Of a stretch of 15,007 nucleotides of DNA, positions 1-5,607 are shown in pieces. Source of the stretch: Bacillota bacterium (GTDB lineage Bacteria > Bacillota > Dehalobacteriia > UBA4068 > UBA4997); NCBI GenBank assembly GCA_017398165.1, contig JAFQHB010000086.1, positions 1 through 15,007 on the forward strand, read 5' to 3'. Below the pieces are notes generated by a model. The model was not told the DNA's origin, did not search any database, and saw only the letters and a program-made list of their open reading frames with translations. The translations under genes were made by a program, and so were the position numbers. Position 1 is the first letter of the stretch. Each line of letters opens with the position of its first letter.

Positions 1-343
1 CTGCCGCGTAGCTGGCTACTTTCTCCGGCGAGGTCGCAGTTTCGATCTCCAGCAACAGACGCGCGTTCTCATTACGCAGTTCGTCAATATCCGCTATCCG
101 CTGGTTGATCTCATAACCGACGACGGTGACCTGTGTAGTCATCACCATATAGGCCATACTCATCAGGAATACACAGAATACGCTCATCAGCCCGCTGATT
201 TTGGCCTGATTACGCCGGCGGCGTTTCTCGCGGGCAGCTTGCTGTTGCCGGTCGGCCGCGTCATTGGCAGAATTCTTATAAACGCGGAACTCCCGGCGGC
301 GCTGCTCTGCTTCGCTCGGCTTACGCTTGGCTGTTGATTGCAA
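1..343 (-). CDS. ftsL: Cell division protein FtsL-like, partial (3' end beyond the window)
   Basis: This is a small bitopic membrane protein of the divisome. FtsL-type proteins pair with FtsB/DivIC through a periplasmic coiled coil and help activate septal peptidoglycan synthesis. The 114 visible residues show a very basic cytoplasmic N-terminus (run of Arg/Lys at about 38-48), one hydrophobic segment at about 49-68 rich in Met, Val and Phe, then a heptad-like stretch at about 76-104 (I79, I83, I86, L89, L96, I100), which is the FtsL plan. The start is an unusual TTG at 343, chosen because a TGA lies in frame three codons upstream and AAGGAAG sits about nine bases before the TTG. The nearby ATG at 350 is out of frame and hits a stop after nine codons. 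The position after mraZ-rsmH is the usual place of ftsL in the dcw cluster. FtsL is poorly conserved, so the name rests on topology and synteny. Confidence 0.8.
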   Translation of the reverse strand, partial: MQSTAKRKPSEAEQRRREFRVYKNSANDAADRQQQAAREKRRRRNQAKISGLMSVFCVFLMSMAYMVMTTQVTVVGYEINQRIADIDELRNENARLLLEIETATSPEKVASYAA

Positions 344-349
344 ACCGCA

Positions 350-517
350 TCACTTCCTTTCTGAGTTGTTTTGCCCTACCAACCTGCTGATCTGATTCTC
401 TCCCCGCCCTGCCGGTACAGCCCGGATGCCGTCATCGCCGCAGGTGCAGCGCACGCGGGGCAGAGATTTAATGAGTGAACAGATGAGGCGGCGTAAAGAA
501 GCGAGCGTGGTATCCAA
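350..517 (-). CDS. Possible 55-codon ORF between rsmH and ftsL (doubtful)
   Basis: A reading frame opens at a TTG (517) behind a purine-rich GGGGGCGAG about six bases upstream. It ends at a TGA six bases before the ftsL TTG, with the ftsL ribosome binding site inside its last codons. That geometry would suit translational coupling. The predicted peptide is basic, starts with a short amphipathic stretch (LASLRRLICSLIKSL) and has two Cys near the middle; I recognise no family. The same DNA can fold into a nested stem structure, so the frame may be fortuitous. I see no independent evidence of coding. Confidence 0.2.
   Translation of the reverse strand: MDTTLASLRRLICSLIKSLPRVRCTCGDDGIRAVPAGRGENQISRLVGQNNSERK
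398..465 (-). other. Possible structured RNA element in the rsmH-ftsL gap
   Basis: Read on the minus strand, the ends of this 68-base segment pair as CTCT(G)CCCCGC with GCGGGGAGAG, ten base pairs around one bulged G. Inside, three small hairpins fit in order: GTGC/GCAC with a 3-base loop, GATG/CATC with a 4-base loop, and CCGG/CCGG with a 6-base loop. There is no T-tract after it, so it is not a terminator. It lacks the GTTC T-loop of a tRNA. It lies about 45 bases upstream of the ftsL ribosome binding site and could be a leader structure, but GC-rich DNA forms stems easily. Confidence 0.25.
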
Positions 518-554
518 AGCACTCTCGCCCCCAACCTCACCTGCAACAAAAACG

Positions 555-581
555 ATACTTCAAAAAGATCAATACTTCAAA
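555..581 (-). repeat. Short direct repeat just after rsmH
   Basis: The 10-mer ATACTTCAAA (plus strand) occurs at 555-564 and again at 572-581, a 17-bp period, immediately downstream of the rsmH stop codon in an AT-rich patch. It could be an operator for something reading into ftsL, or chance. No promoter could be assigned next to it. Confidence 0.3.
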
Positions 582-588
582 TCAAAAA

Positions 589-1527
589 CTAAAGCTTTTC
601 TATCGTCCGCAGCTTGGCACTGCGGGCACGCGGGTTCTCCGCCAGCTCCTCCGCCCCGGCCACCACCGGCTTGCGGTTGATAAGTCTGGCCTGCGGCACC
701 TTGCCGCAGACGCATATCGGGAATTCCGGCGGGCAATCACACCCTCTGGCCAACGATACGAAATACTCCTTGACGATGCGATCCTCCAACGAATGAAAGG
801 TAATGACCGAAAGCCTGCCGCCCGGCTTCAGGCTGGCAAAAGCCGCCCGCAAACCACGCTCCAGCACACCCAGCTCATCATTCACCGCGATACGCAGTGC
901 CTGAAAAGTCCTCTTGGCCGGATGTTGCTCCTCATGCCGCCGCTGCGCTGCCGGTATCGCCGAACGCACGATCTCTGCCAGCTGCAAAGTACCGGTTATC
1001 GGCTGCTCCGCCCGTCTGGCCACTATCCGTGCCGCGATCCGCCGCGAAAATCTTTCTTCGCCATACTTATAGATGATATCCGCCAGCTCCTCGGCCGAAG
1101 CCTCCGCCAGCAGATCAGCCGCCGTACGGCCAGTGCTTTGATTCATCCGCATATCCAGCGGCCCATCCTGCATATAAGAAAAGCCGCGTCCCGCATCATC
1201 CAGCTGATGCGAGGATACGCCGATATCCAGCAGCACACCGTCTACACCATCCACCTGCAGCCCTGCCAACACGTCCGACATCTCGGCAAAATTGGATTTG
1301 CACGCTATGAACCTGTCGCCAAAAACCGCCAGCCGCGCACCGGCTGCCGCCAAAGCCTCATCATCCTGATCAATACCTATCACCCGACCGCTCGGGCCGG
1401 TCGCCAGCAAAATACCCTCGCTGTGGCCGCCGCCACCCAGAGTACCGTCAACATACACACCGCCGTCAGACAACGCCAGACTCTGCATCGTCTCGGCAAA
1501 TAAAACCGGTTTATGGCTGAATTCCAT
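589..1527 (-). CDS. rsmH: 16S rRNA m4C1402 N4-methyltransferase RsmH (MraW)
   Basis: RsmH transfers a methyl group from S-adenosylmethionine to N4 of C1402 in the 16S rRNA decoding centre. The 312-residue length is normal for the family. The N-terminus begins with the typical MEFSHKPVLF. The SAM-binding glycine-rich loop DGTLGGGGHSEGIL lies at residues 27-40, followed by the family block LLDIGVSSHQLDDAGRGFSY. The C-terminal part carries the conserved GGRLSVITFHSLEDRIVK segment and ends in the usual NPRARSAKLR. The ATG at 1527 is preferred over an upstream in-frame GTG (1611) because GGAGGG lies four bases before it and homologues begin there. It sits between mraZ and ftsL, its standard dcw place. 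The 195-bp gap to mraZ is longer than usual but shows no clear promoter or terminator, so co-transcription with mraZ is likely. Confidence 0.97.
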   Translation of the reverse strand: MEFSHKPVLFAETMQSLALSDGGVYVDGTLGGGGHSEGILLATGPSGRVIGIDQDDEALAAAGARLAVFGDRFIACKSNFAEMSDVLAGLQVDGVDGVLLDIGVSSHQLDDAGRGFSYMQDGPLDMRMNQSTGRTAADLLAEASAEELADIIYKYGEERFSRRIAARIVARRAEQPITGTLQLAEIVRSAIPAAQRRHEEQHPAKRTFQALRIAVNDELGVLERGLRAAFASLKPGGRLSVITFHSLEDRIVKEYFVSLARGCDCPPEFPICVCGKVPQARLINRKPVVAGAEELAENPRARSAKLRTIEKL

Positions 1528-1722
1528 TTTGCCCTCCGCTCCAGGTCTGTATTGTCCGTCATTTGCAGCAGCGCCCGGCTCTCTGCCCGCCGCGCCGCCA
1601 TCCAAGCACACCTTACTATACTTATCACATTGATACCGGCCGCATCACTTCACGATCCCCGATGCCGCCGACAGCGGATAAACACCGTCCCGATTCATCC
1701 CTGTGCCAGCTATGATCCCGCT

Positions 1723-2178
1723 CTAATCCAGATCAAAGTCGATATCCACATCAAAAGCACCGACTTCCTCCGAAATATCGCTGATATGCTGCGAAAGCTC
1801 CAGCTGATGTTCATCCCAGGTGCCGCGATCCCAGATCTCGATCTTATTGCCGACACCCATCACTACCACTTCCTTGCTGATACCCAGCGTCTCGCGCAAT
1901 ACCGCAGGCAGCAGGATACGCCCCTGCTTGTCCAGCTCCACATCAGTCGCATTACCGAAGATAAAGCGGACGTAATCCCGCATATTACGCTTGGTGACCG
2001 AGAGCTTGTGGAGCTTCTTGGCAAAGCTCTCCCATCCGGCCGCCGTATAAATGTCGATGCAGCGGTCAAAGCCTTTGGTAACGTAAAAGCGTTCGCCCAG
2101 AGCCTCACGATACTTCACGGGAATACTGACGCGCCCTTTGGGGTCGACGTTATTATAATATGTTCCCATAAAAGACAT
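1723..2178 (-). CDS. mraZ: Transcriptional regulator MraZ
   Basis: MraZ is the conserved first gene of the dcw cluster. It is a ring-forming DNA-binding protein of the AbrB/SpoVT superfamily that regulates its own operon. The 151-residue product has the two tandem half-domains of the family, each with its signature: DPKGRVSIP at residues 12-20 and DKQGRILLP at 83-91. The C-terminus is a slightly long acidic tail ending in DVDIDFDLD. The start is ATG at 2178 behind AGGTGAGG; ATG at 2169 (MGTYYNN) is an alternative closer to many homologues. Upstream lie a sigma-A-type promoter and a phased GTGG box array that match the known operator style of this protein. Downstream follow rsmH and ftsL in the same direction. 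Confidence 0.96.
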   Translation of the reverse strand: MSFMGTYYNNVDPKGRVSIPVKYREALGERFYVTKGFDRCIDIYTAAGWESFAKKLHKLSVTKRNMRDYVRFIFGNATDVELDKQGRILLPAVLRETLGISKEVVVMGVGNKIEIWDRGTWDEHQLELSQHISDISEEVGAFDVDIDFDLD

Positions 2179-2240
2179 GAAGCCCTCACCTCGCTTTCCG
2201 CTTTTTTACCATTCGCCCTGGTAGTGACATGACCGTTTGC

Positions 2241-2300
2241 CGGCCACTTTTTACCACTACTCACCACTTTTTTGCACCATAGTAATATTTTAACCACTTT
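2241..2300 (-). promoter_or_regulatory. Phased GTGG box array, probable MraZ operator
   Basis: On the minus strand the tetramer GTGG recurs in exact 10-bp register. The plus-strand CCAC copies begin at 2244, 2254, 2264 and 2294, with a degenerate GCAC at 2274 and nothing at 2284. Three copies have the fuller form AAAAGTGG (2300, 2270 and 2250 leftward). MraZ operators are known as short G-rich repeats in 10-bp register (TGGG-type in Escherichia coli, AAAGTG[T/G] with 3-bp spacers in Mycoplasma). The array overlaps the -10 region and transcription start of the mraZ promoter, which suggests repression by its own product. Confidence 0.8.
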
Positions 2301-2315
2301 TCCAAAAAAAAGCAA
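2287..2315 (-). promoter_or_regulatory. Sigma-A-type promoter of mraZ
   Basis: TTGCTT (2315-2310) and TAAAAT (2292-2287) are separated by exactly 17 bp. Transcription should begin near 2280, giving a leader of about 100 bases to the mraZ start. The first AAAGTGG box lies in the spacer next to the -10, and the others lie at and after the start point. The recA promoter uses the same two hexamers and spacing. Confidence 0.65.
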
Positions 2316-2389
2316 CCCCCTGCACCCAAGTTTACAACACCCTACTAATTGGGTATAACAGACAATTTTTGCACTCAATACCACCATAA

Positions 2390-2417
2390 ATTGTATCGAA
2401 CATACGTTTTTCAACAA
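2390..2417 (-). promoter_or_regulatory. Possible second upstream promoter of mraZ with a LexA-like box
   Basis: TTGTTG (2417-2412) and TACAAT (2395-2390) are 16 bp apart. The plus strand at 2397-2410 reads CGAACATACGTTTT, which matches the Bacillus-type SOS consensus CGAACATATGTTCG at 11 of 14 positions and lies in the promoter spacer. Both signals are weak on their own; the overlap, and the recA gene next door with a similar box, raise interest. Confidence 0.3.
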
Positions 2418-2488
2418 CACTTTGGGCAGATTTCCCACTCCGGGCAGCTATAGCCCCTATATTCCGACATTCTTCTGCCAAAAATTAC

Positions 2489-2528
2489 CAAAAATTTTTT
2501 TGCCGCGTACAAAAATTTTTTAGCCACG
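2489..2528 (-). repeat. AT-tract direct repeat in the recA-mraZ gap
   Basis: Two near-identical 18-19-base units lie 21 bp apart (2489-2507 and 2510-2528). Each is CAAAAATTTTTT followed by a variant of GCCGCG, so each carries a palindromic A-tract/T-tract. Such tracts curve DNA. They lie between the recA terminator and the mraZ promoters. The rest of the 2179-2632 intergenic stretch, apart from the promoter, operator and terminator listed, shows no gene. Confidence 0.5.
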
Positions 2529-2539
2529 CAATAGCAGAC

Positions 2540-2583
2540 AAAATAAAAGAAACAGCAGAGAACGCATCTCAAACGCTCTCTGC
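2540..2583 (-). terminator. Rho-independent terminator of recA
   Basis: On the minus strand a 10-bp stem, GCAGAGAGCG with CGTTCTCTGC (one G-U pair), closes a 9-base loop at 2583-2555. It is followed by the T-rich run TGTTTCTTTTATTTT. It lies about 50 bp after the recA stop and separates recA from the mraZ operon. Confidence 0.8.
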
Positions 2584-2632
2584 CGCTTCTTTTATTCCCG
2601 TTCCTTTATTCCTGAACGAAAATTATTCGTCT

Positions 2633-3676
2633 TTATTCATCCTCATCATCCGTAGTGCCAAAGGACAGCCGGTTGGAGTTTACCGAAAGCTCACGCACCT
2701 TGGCCTCTATCTCGGCATATACGTCCGGATGATCCTTTATGTACTTCTTGGCATTCTCACGACCCTGGCCGATCTTCTCGCCCTTATAAGAGAACCACGC
2801 ACCGCTCTTGTTGATAATGTCCAGATTGACGCCCAGATCCAGCAGCGAACCAGCCTGAGAGATACCCTCGCCAAAGACAATATCAAACTCCGCCATTTTG
2901 AAAGGCGGCGCTACCTTATTCTTTACGATTTTGGCCTTGGTACGGTTGCCGACGCTGTCACCGCCCTTTTTCAGTGTCTCCACACGGCGCACATCGATAC
3001 GCACGGTAGCATAATACTTCAGCGCACGGCCGCCAGGCGTCACCTCCGGGTTGCCGTATACCACACCGACTTTCTCGCGCAGCTGATTGATAAAGACGAT
3101 AGCCGTGCGGCTCTTGTTCACCGCACCGGTCAGCTTACGCAGCGCCTGGCTCATCAGACGTGCCTGCAGGCCGACGTGGGTATCACCCATATCGCCCTCC
3201 AGCTCGGCCCGCGGTACCAGTGCCGCCACCGAATCGACCACCACCAGATCGACAGCACCGCTGCGTACCAGCGCTTCTGCGATCTCCAGCGCCTGCTCGC
3301 CGGTATCGGGCTGCGATACCAGCAGCTCATCCAGATCCACGCCCAGATTATTGGCATACACCGGGTCCAGTGCGTGCTCCGCATCGATAAAAGCTGCCGT
3401 ACCGCCCATTTTCTGCGCCTCAGCCGCGATATGCAGCGCCACAGTAGTCTTACCGGAGGATTCCGGCCCGTATATCTCGATAATACGGCCGCGCGGAATG
3501 CCGCCCACACCCAGGGCAATATCCAGCGGCATACAGCCGGTGGGGATGACCTCGATACCGGACGCAGCCCCTGCGCCCAGCTTCATGATCGAGCCTTTAC
3601 CAAAGTTTTTTTCGATCTGATGCAGCGCTGCCTCCAGCGCCGCCGCTCTATCCGATGCAACAGGTTTTTCCGCCAT
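2633..3676 (-). CDS. recA: Recombinase RecA
   Basis: RecA forms ATP-dependent filaments on single-stranded DNA, carries out homologous pairing and strand exchange, and stimulates LexA self-cleavage in the SOS response. The 347-residue length is typical. Walker A GPESSGKT lies at residues 70-77, and the Walker B strand DLVVVDSVAAL follows near 140. The DNA-binding loop regions are present (EGDMGDTHVGLQARLMSQALRKL and FINQLREKVGVVYGNPEVTPGGRALKY). The C-terminus ends with the usual acidic tail TTDDEDE. ATG at 3676 is preceded by GGAGG with an 8-base gap. The gene stands alone: its own promoter and SOS box lie upstream and an intrinsic terminator lies downstream. A small oddity is Cys48 in IPTGCMPLD, where a Ser is common. 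Confidence 0.99.
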   Translation of the reverse strand: MAEKPVASDRAAALEAALHQIEKNFGKGSIMKLGAGAASGIEVIPTGCMPLDIALGVGGIPRGRIIEIYGPESSGKTTVALHIAAEAQKMGGTAAFIDAEHALDPVYANNLGVDLDELLVSQPDTGEQALEIAEALVRSGAVDLVVVDSVAALVPRAELEGDMGDTHVGLQARLMSQALRKLTGAVNKSRTAIVFINQLREKVGVVYGNPEVTPGGRALKYYATVRIDVRRVETLKKGGDSVGNRTKAKIVKNKVAPPFKMAEFDIVFGEGISQAGSLLDLGVNLDIINKSGAWFSYKGEKIGQGRENAKKYIKDHPDVYAEIEAKVRELSVNSNRLSFGTTDDEDE

Positions 3677-3746
3677 TTAACGTACCTCCAAAACTTCTCT
3701 CTAAACTTATCACGCCGAACTTACCACACCAACAAGCGATGCCAAG

Positions 3747-3760
3747 CGAACATTTGTTTG
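3747..3760 (-). promoter_or_regulatory. LexA/SOS box of recA
   Basis: The plus strand reads CGAACATTTGTTTG, a near-palindrome matching the Bacillus-type LexA (DinR) consensus CGAACATATGTTCG at 12 of 14 positions. It begins five bases after the -10 hexamer, so bound LexA would cover the transcription start. This is the usual place for repression of recA. Confidence 0.75.
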
Positions 3761-3765
3761 CCTAT

Positions 3766-3794
3766 ATTTTATCCTATCCGCCGCCAAAAAGCAA
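3766..3794 (-). promoter_or_regulatory. Sigma-A-type promoter of recA
   Basis: TTGCTT (3794-3789) and TAAAAT (3771-3766) are separated by 17 bp, with a predicted start near 3759 and a leader of about 80 bases. The SOS box directly follows the -10 hexamer. Confidence 0.7.
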
Positions 3795-3835
3795 TACCTG
3801 TCGGTAAATTTTTGTGGGTTTTTGCGCTGTTTTTA

Positions 3836-4417
3836 TCAGAGATACTTCTTGTATGCCTCGCCGGTTTCCATCGGTACCTCGGGCTCGTCCACCTTATAGG
3901 CCTCGCCGCCCTCGATATAATCAGCCGCCAGATTCCAATACCGGCGCGAATGTTTGATAGTACCGATCTCGTCCTCCTCGGTCAGCTCGGCCACGATTTT
4001 GCCGGGTATGCCCATAACCTTGGAATACGGCGGGATGACCTTGCCGGGCGGCACCACCGAGCCGGCGCCAATGATCGAACCGTGGCCGATAATAGCACCG
4101 TCCAGAATTACCGAACCCATACCGATCAGGCAGTTATCCTCGATAACACAGGCGTGTACGATAGCACCGTGACCGATAGTAACATAATCACCGATGATGG
4201 TCGGGCAGGGCTGTGCCGCCACGTGGACGACCGAGCCATCCTGCACGTTGCTGAATTTGCCCATCTTGATATAGTTCACGTCGCCGCGCATAGTCACATT
4301 CGGCCAAACGCTGGAGTTCTCACCGATCTCCACCATACCGACGATCACCGCACTGTCTGCGATATAAGTTTTCCCGGCAATTTTCGGTTCGTGCTCCAAA
4401 TATTTTTCCTGTACCAT
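3836..4417 (-). CDS. Gamma-class carbonic anhydrase family protein (left-handed beta-helix)
   Basis: The product has the hexapeptide-repeat left-handed beta-helix fold of gamma carbonic anhydrases and their YrdA/PaaY relatives, which hydrate CO2 reversibly as zinc-containing trimers. Repeats of the form [IV]G-x4 run from about residue 20 to 135. The three metal-binding histidines are in place: H65 (GSVVHV), H83 (IGHG) and H88 (IVHAC), with the family spacing. The N-terminal block VWPNVTMRGDVNYIKMG is typical. The length of 193 residues is slightly longer than the usual 170-180 because of an acidic C-terminal tail after about 160. ATG at 4417 follows GGAGG with a 7-base gap. It has its own promoter and lies between the prenyl synthase gene and recA, with no functional link I can argue. 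Many family members are annotated only as hexapeptide transferases, and enzyme activity varies within the family. Confidence 0.9.
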   Translation of the reverse strand: MVQEKYLEHEPKIAGKTYIADSAVIVGMVEIGENSSVWPNVTMRGDVNYIKMGKFSNVQDGSVVHVAAQPCPTIIGDYVTIGHGAIVHACVIEDNCLIGMGSVILDGAIIGHGSIIGAGSVVPPGKVIPPYSKVMGIPGKIVAELTEEDEIGTIKHSRRYWNLAADYIEGGEAYKVDEPEVPMETGEAYKKYL

Positions 4418-4456
4418 AATTATCCCTCCATTTTATTACATTATTATTTTGAATTT

Positions 4457-4485
4457 ATTTTATGATTAAGCCTGTTTTTGATCAA
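4457..4485 (-). promoter_or_regulatory. Sigma-A-type promoter of the carbonic anhydrase gene
   Basis: TTGATC (4485-4480) and TAAAAT (4462-4457) are 17 bp apart, with a start near 4450 and a leader of roughly 33 bases ending in the GGAGG site. The -10 hexamer and spacing are the same as at recA and mraZ. Confidence 0.6.
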
Positions 4486-4533
4486 GCCATTTCCTGCCAA
4501 ATCCAGACAGCCTGCTATCCCTCCGGTCCCTAC

Positions 4534-5607
4534 CTAAAGAGACAACACCTGCGCCTTACCAACAGCCAGCTTTTGCGCCTGCCCGTGGAATTCCTGCATA
4601 ATATCCAGCAGCATCGCCCGCTCACGGATATCCGGCAGCTTCATCAGCTCACTTTCCGCCCGCAGCAGGAATTTCTCCGCCATCGCCGCAGCAAAACCCA
4701 AGCCACCGGCCCGGCGCACCAGCATCAGTGCCTCGGCCAGCGCCGCATCCCGCTCCTCCGGCGCACCGTTCTGCAATATCCGTACACATTCCGCCATACG
4801 CCCGGCGTCAGGCGTCTCGCGCAGCACGTAGAGCACCGCCAGCGAAAGATTGCCCTGGCGCAGATCGTTGGCAGCGGGCTTGCCCAGCTCGTCCTCCCCG
4901 GCGCAGAGATCCAGCATATCGTCAATAATCTGGAAAGCCATCCCCAGATCATAGCCAAACCGCCACAGCGTGTCGATAGCATCATCGGCCAGCCCCGCCA
5001 GCTCGGCGCCGCATTCACAGCTGCCTGCGAAAAGCAGTGCCGTCTTGCGCCGGATGCGATAAAAATAATCACGGTACGTCTGTGCCAGACGGAAAAAATC
5101 ATTCCCCTGACGCAGCTCACCGACACACATCTGCCAGATGGTATGATTCAGGCTGGTATTAACACGCTTGTTACGGTACTGCGCCACCAGCTCCAGCGCC
5201 CGCCCGATCAGATAATCCCCGACATAAAGTGCCGCAGCATCGCCATGTACGAAGTTCACTGTCGGTTTGCCGCGCCGCATCGAAGCCCGGTCAATAATAT
5301 CGTCGTGCACCAGACTGGCGGTATGCACCAATTCCAGAGCCGCCAACAGCGGCATCAGCTCCTCCAGCTTCTGCTCGCGGCTGCCCCCGCCAAACTGTGC
5401 CGCCATCCAGGCAAAGGCCGGGCGAATACGTTTGCCGCCGGCAGCGATCAGCCCGCGCGCCGCACCTGCCAGCATAGCATCGTCAGTCGTTACCGTCTCC
5501 AGCAGGTAATCCTCAAAACAACCCAGCTCACCACGGATGACCTCATGCCATTTCCTGCGCAGCACCTTTTTCATCGTGATATTTTTTATCGTATCGCGTT
5601 TCGCCAT
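4534..5607 (-). CDS. Polyprenyl diphosphate synthase, catalytic subunit (HepT-like)
   Basis: This is an all-trans isoprenyl diphosphate synthase that adds isopentenyl diphosphate to an allylic primer. All key regions are present: GGKRIRP at residues 57-63, the first Asp-rich motif DDIID at 102-106, MRRGKP at 110-115, GDYL at 130-133, KTA at 188-190 and the second Asp-rich motif DDMLD at 229-233 in FQIIDDMLDL. Small residues ahead of the first motif (HTAS, Ala at -5) suit a medium or long chain product. The length is 357 residues, somewhat above the usual 320-350. ATG at 5607 is chosen because GGAGAG lies 11 bases before it; ATG at 5574 has no such site. The gene overlaps the end of the preceding degenerate paralogue by 65 bp. 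Together they resemble the HepS/HepT heterodimer that makes quinone side chains. The exact chain length cannot be read from sequence. Confidence 0.92.
   Translation of the reverse strand: MAKRDTIKNITMKKVLRRKWHEVIRGELGCFEDYLLETVTTDDAMLAGAARGLIAAGGKRIRPAFAWMAAQFGGGSREQKLEELMPLLAALELVHTASLVHDDIIDRASMRRGKPTVNFVHGDAAALYVGDYLIGRALELVAQYRNKRVNTSLNHTIWQMCVGELRQGNDFFRLAQTYRDYFYRIRRKTALLFAGSCECGAELAGLADDAIDTLWRFGYDLGMAFQIIDDMLDLCAGEDELGKPAANDLRQGNLSLAVLYVLRETPDAGRMAECVRILQNGAPEERDAALAEALMLVRRAGGLGFAAAMAEKFLLRAESELMKLPDIRERAMLLDIMQEFHGQAQKLAVGKAQVLSL

Noticed and set aside
398..465. tRNA in the rsmH-ftsL gap, given the 68-base size and nested stems
   Set aside because: There is no T-loop GTTC motif, no recognisable anticodon arm of 5 bp with a 7-base loop, and no acceptor end layout.
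1528..1628. N-terminal extension of rsmH to GTG 1611 and an overlapping frame at 1380-1628
   Set aside because: RsmH homologues begin at MEFSHKP, with a strong GGAGGG site before that ATG; the extra residues are low-complexity Gly/Ala and the other frame is a shadow.
345..1650. 11-base match CCGCATCACTT shared by the ftsL start region and the mraZ-rsmH gap
   Set aside because: Repeats of this length are expected by chance many times in 15 kb.
2115..2438. 107-codon minus-strand frame over the mraZ promoter region
   Set aside because: It crosses the promoter, operator and the mraZ start in another frame, has no good ribosome binding site and no recognisable domain.
3781..3835. Terminator after the carbonic anhydrase gene
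   Set aside because: Only a 4-bp TACC/GGTA stem with a T-run is visible, and it overlaps the recA -35 region; too weak to call.
2729..4465. Very long plus-strand open frame opposite recA and the carbonic anhydrase gene
   Set aside because: It is the antisense shadow of strongly recognised genes in GC-rich DNA; the peptide is His/Arg/Gln-rich without domain features. Similar long plus-strand frames opposite ispG, rseP, dxr and proS were dropped for the same reason.
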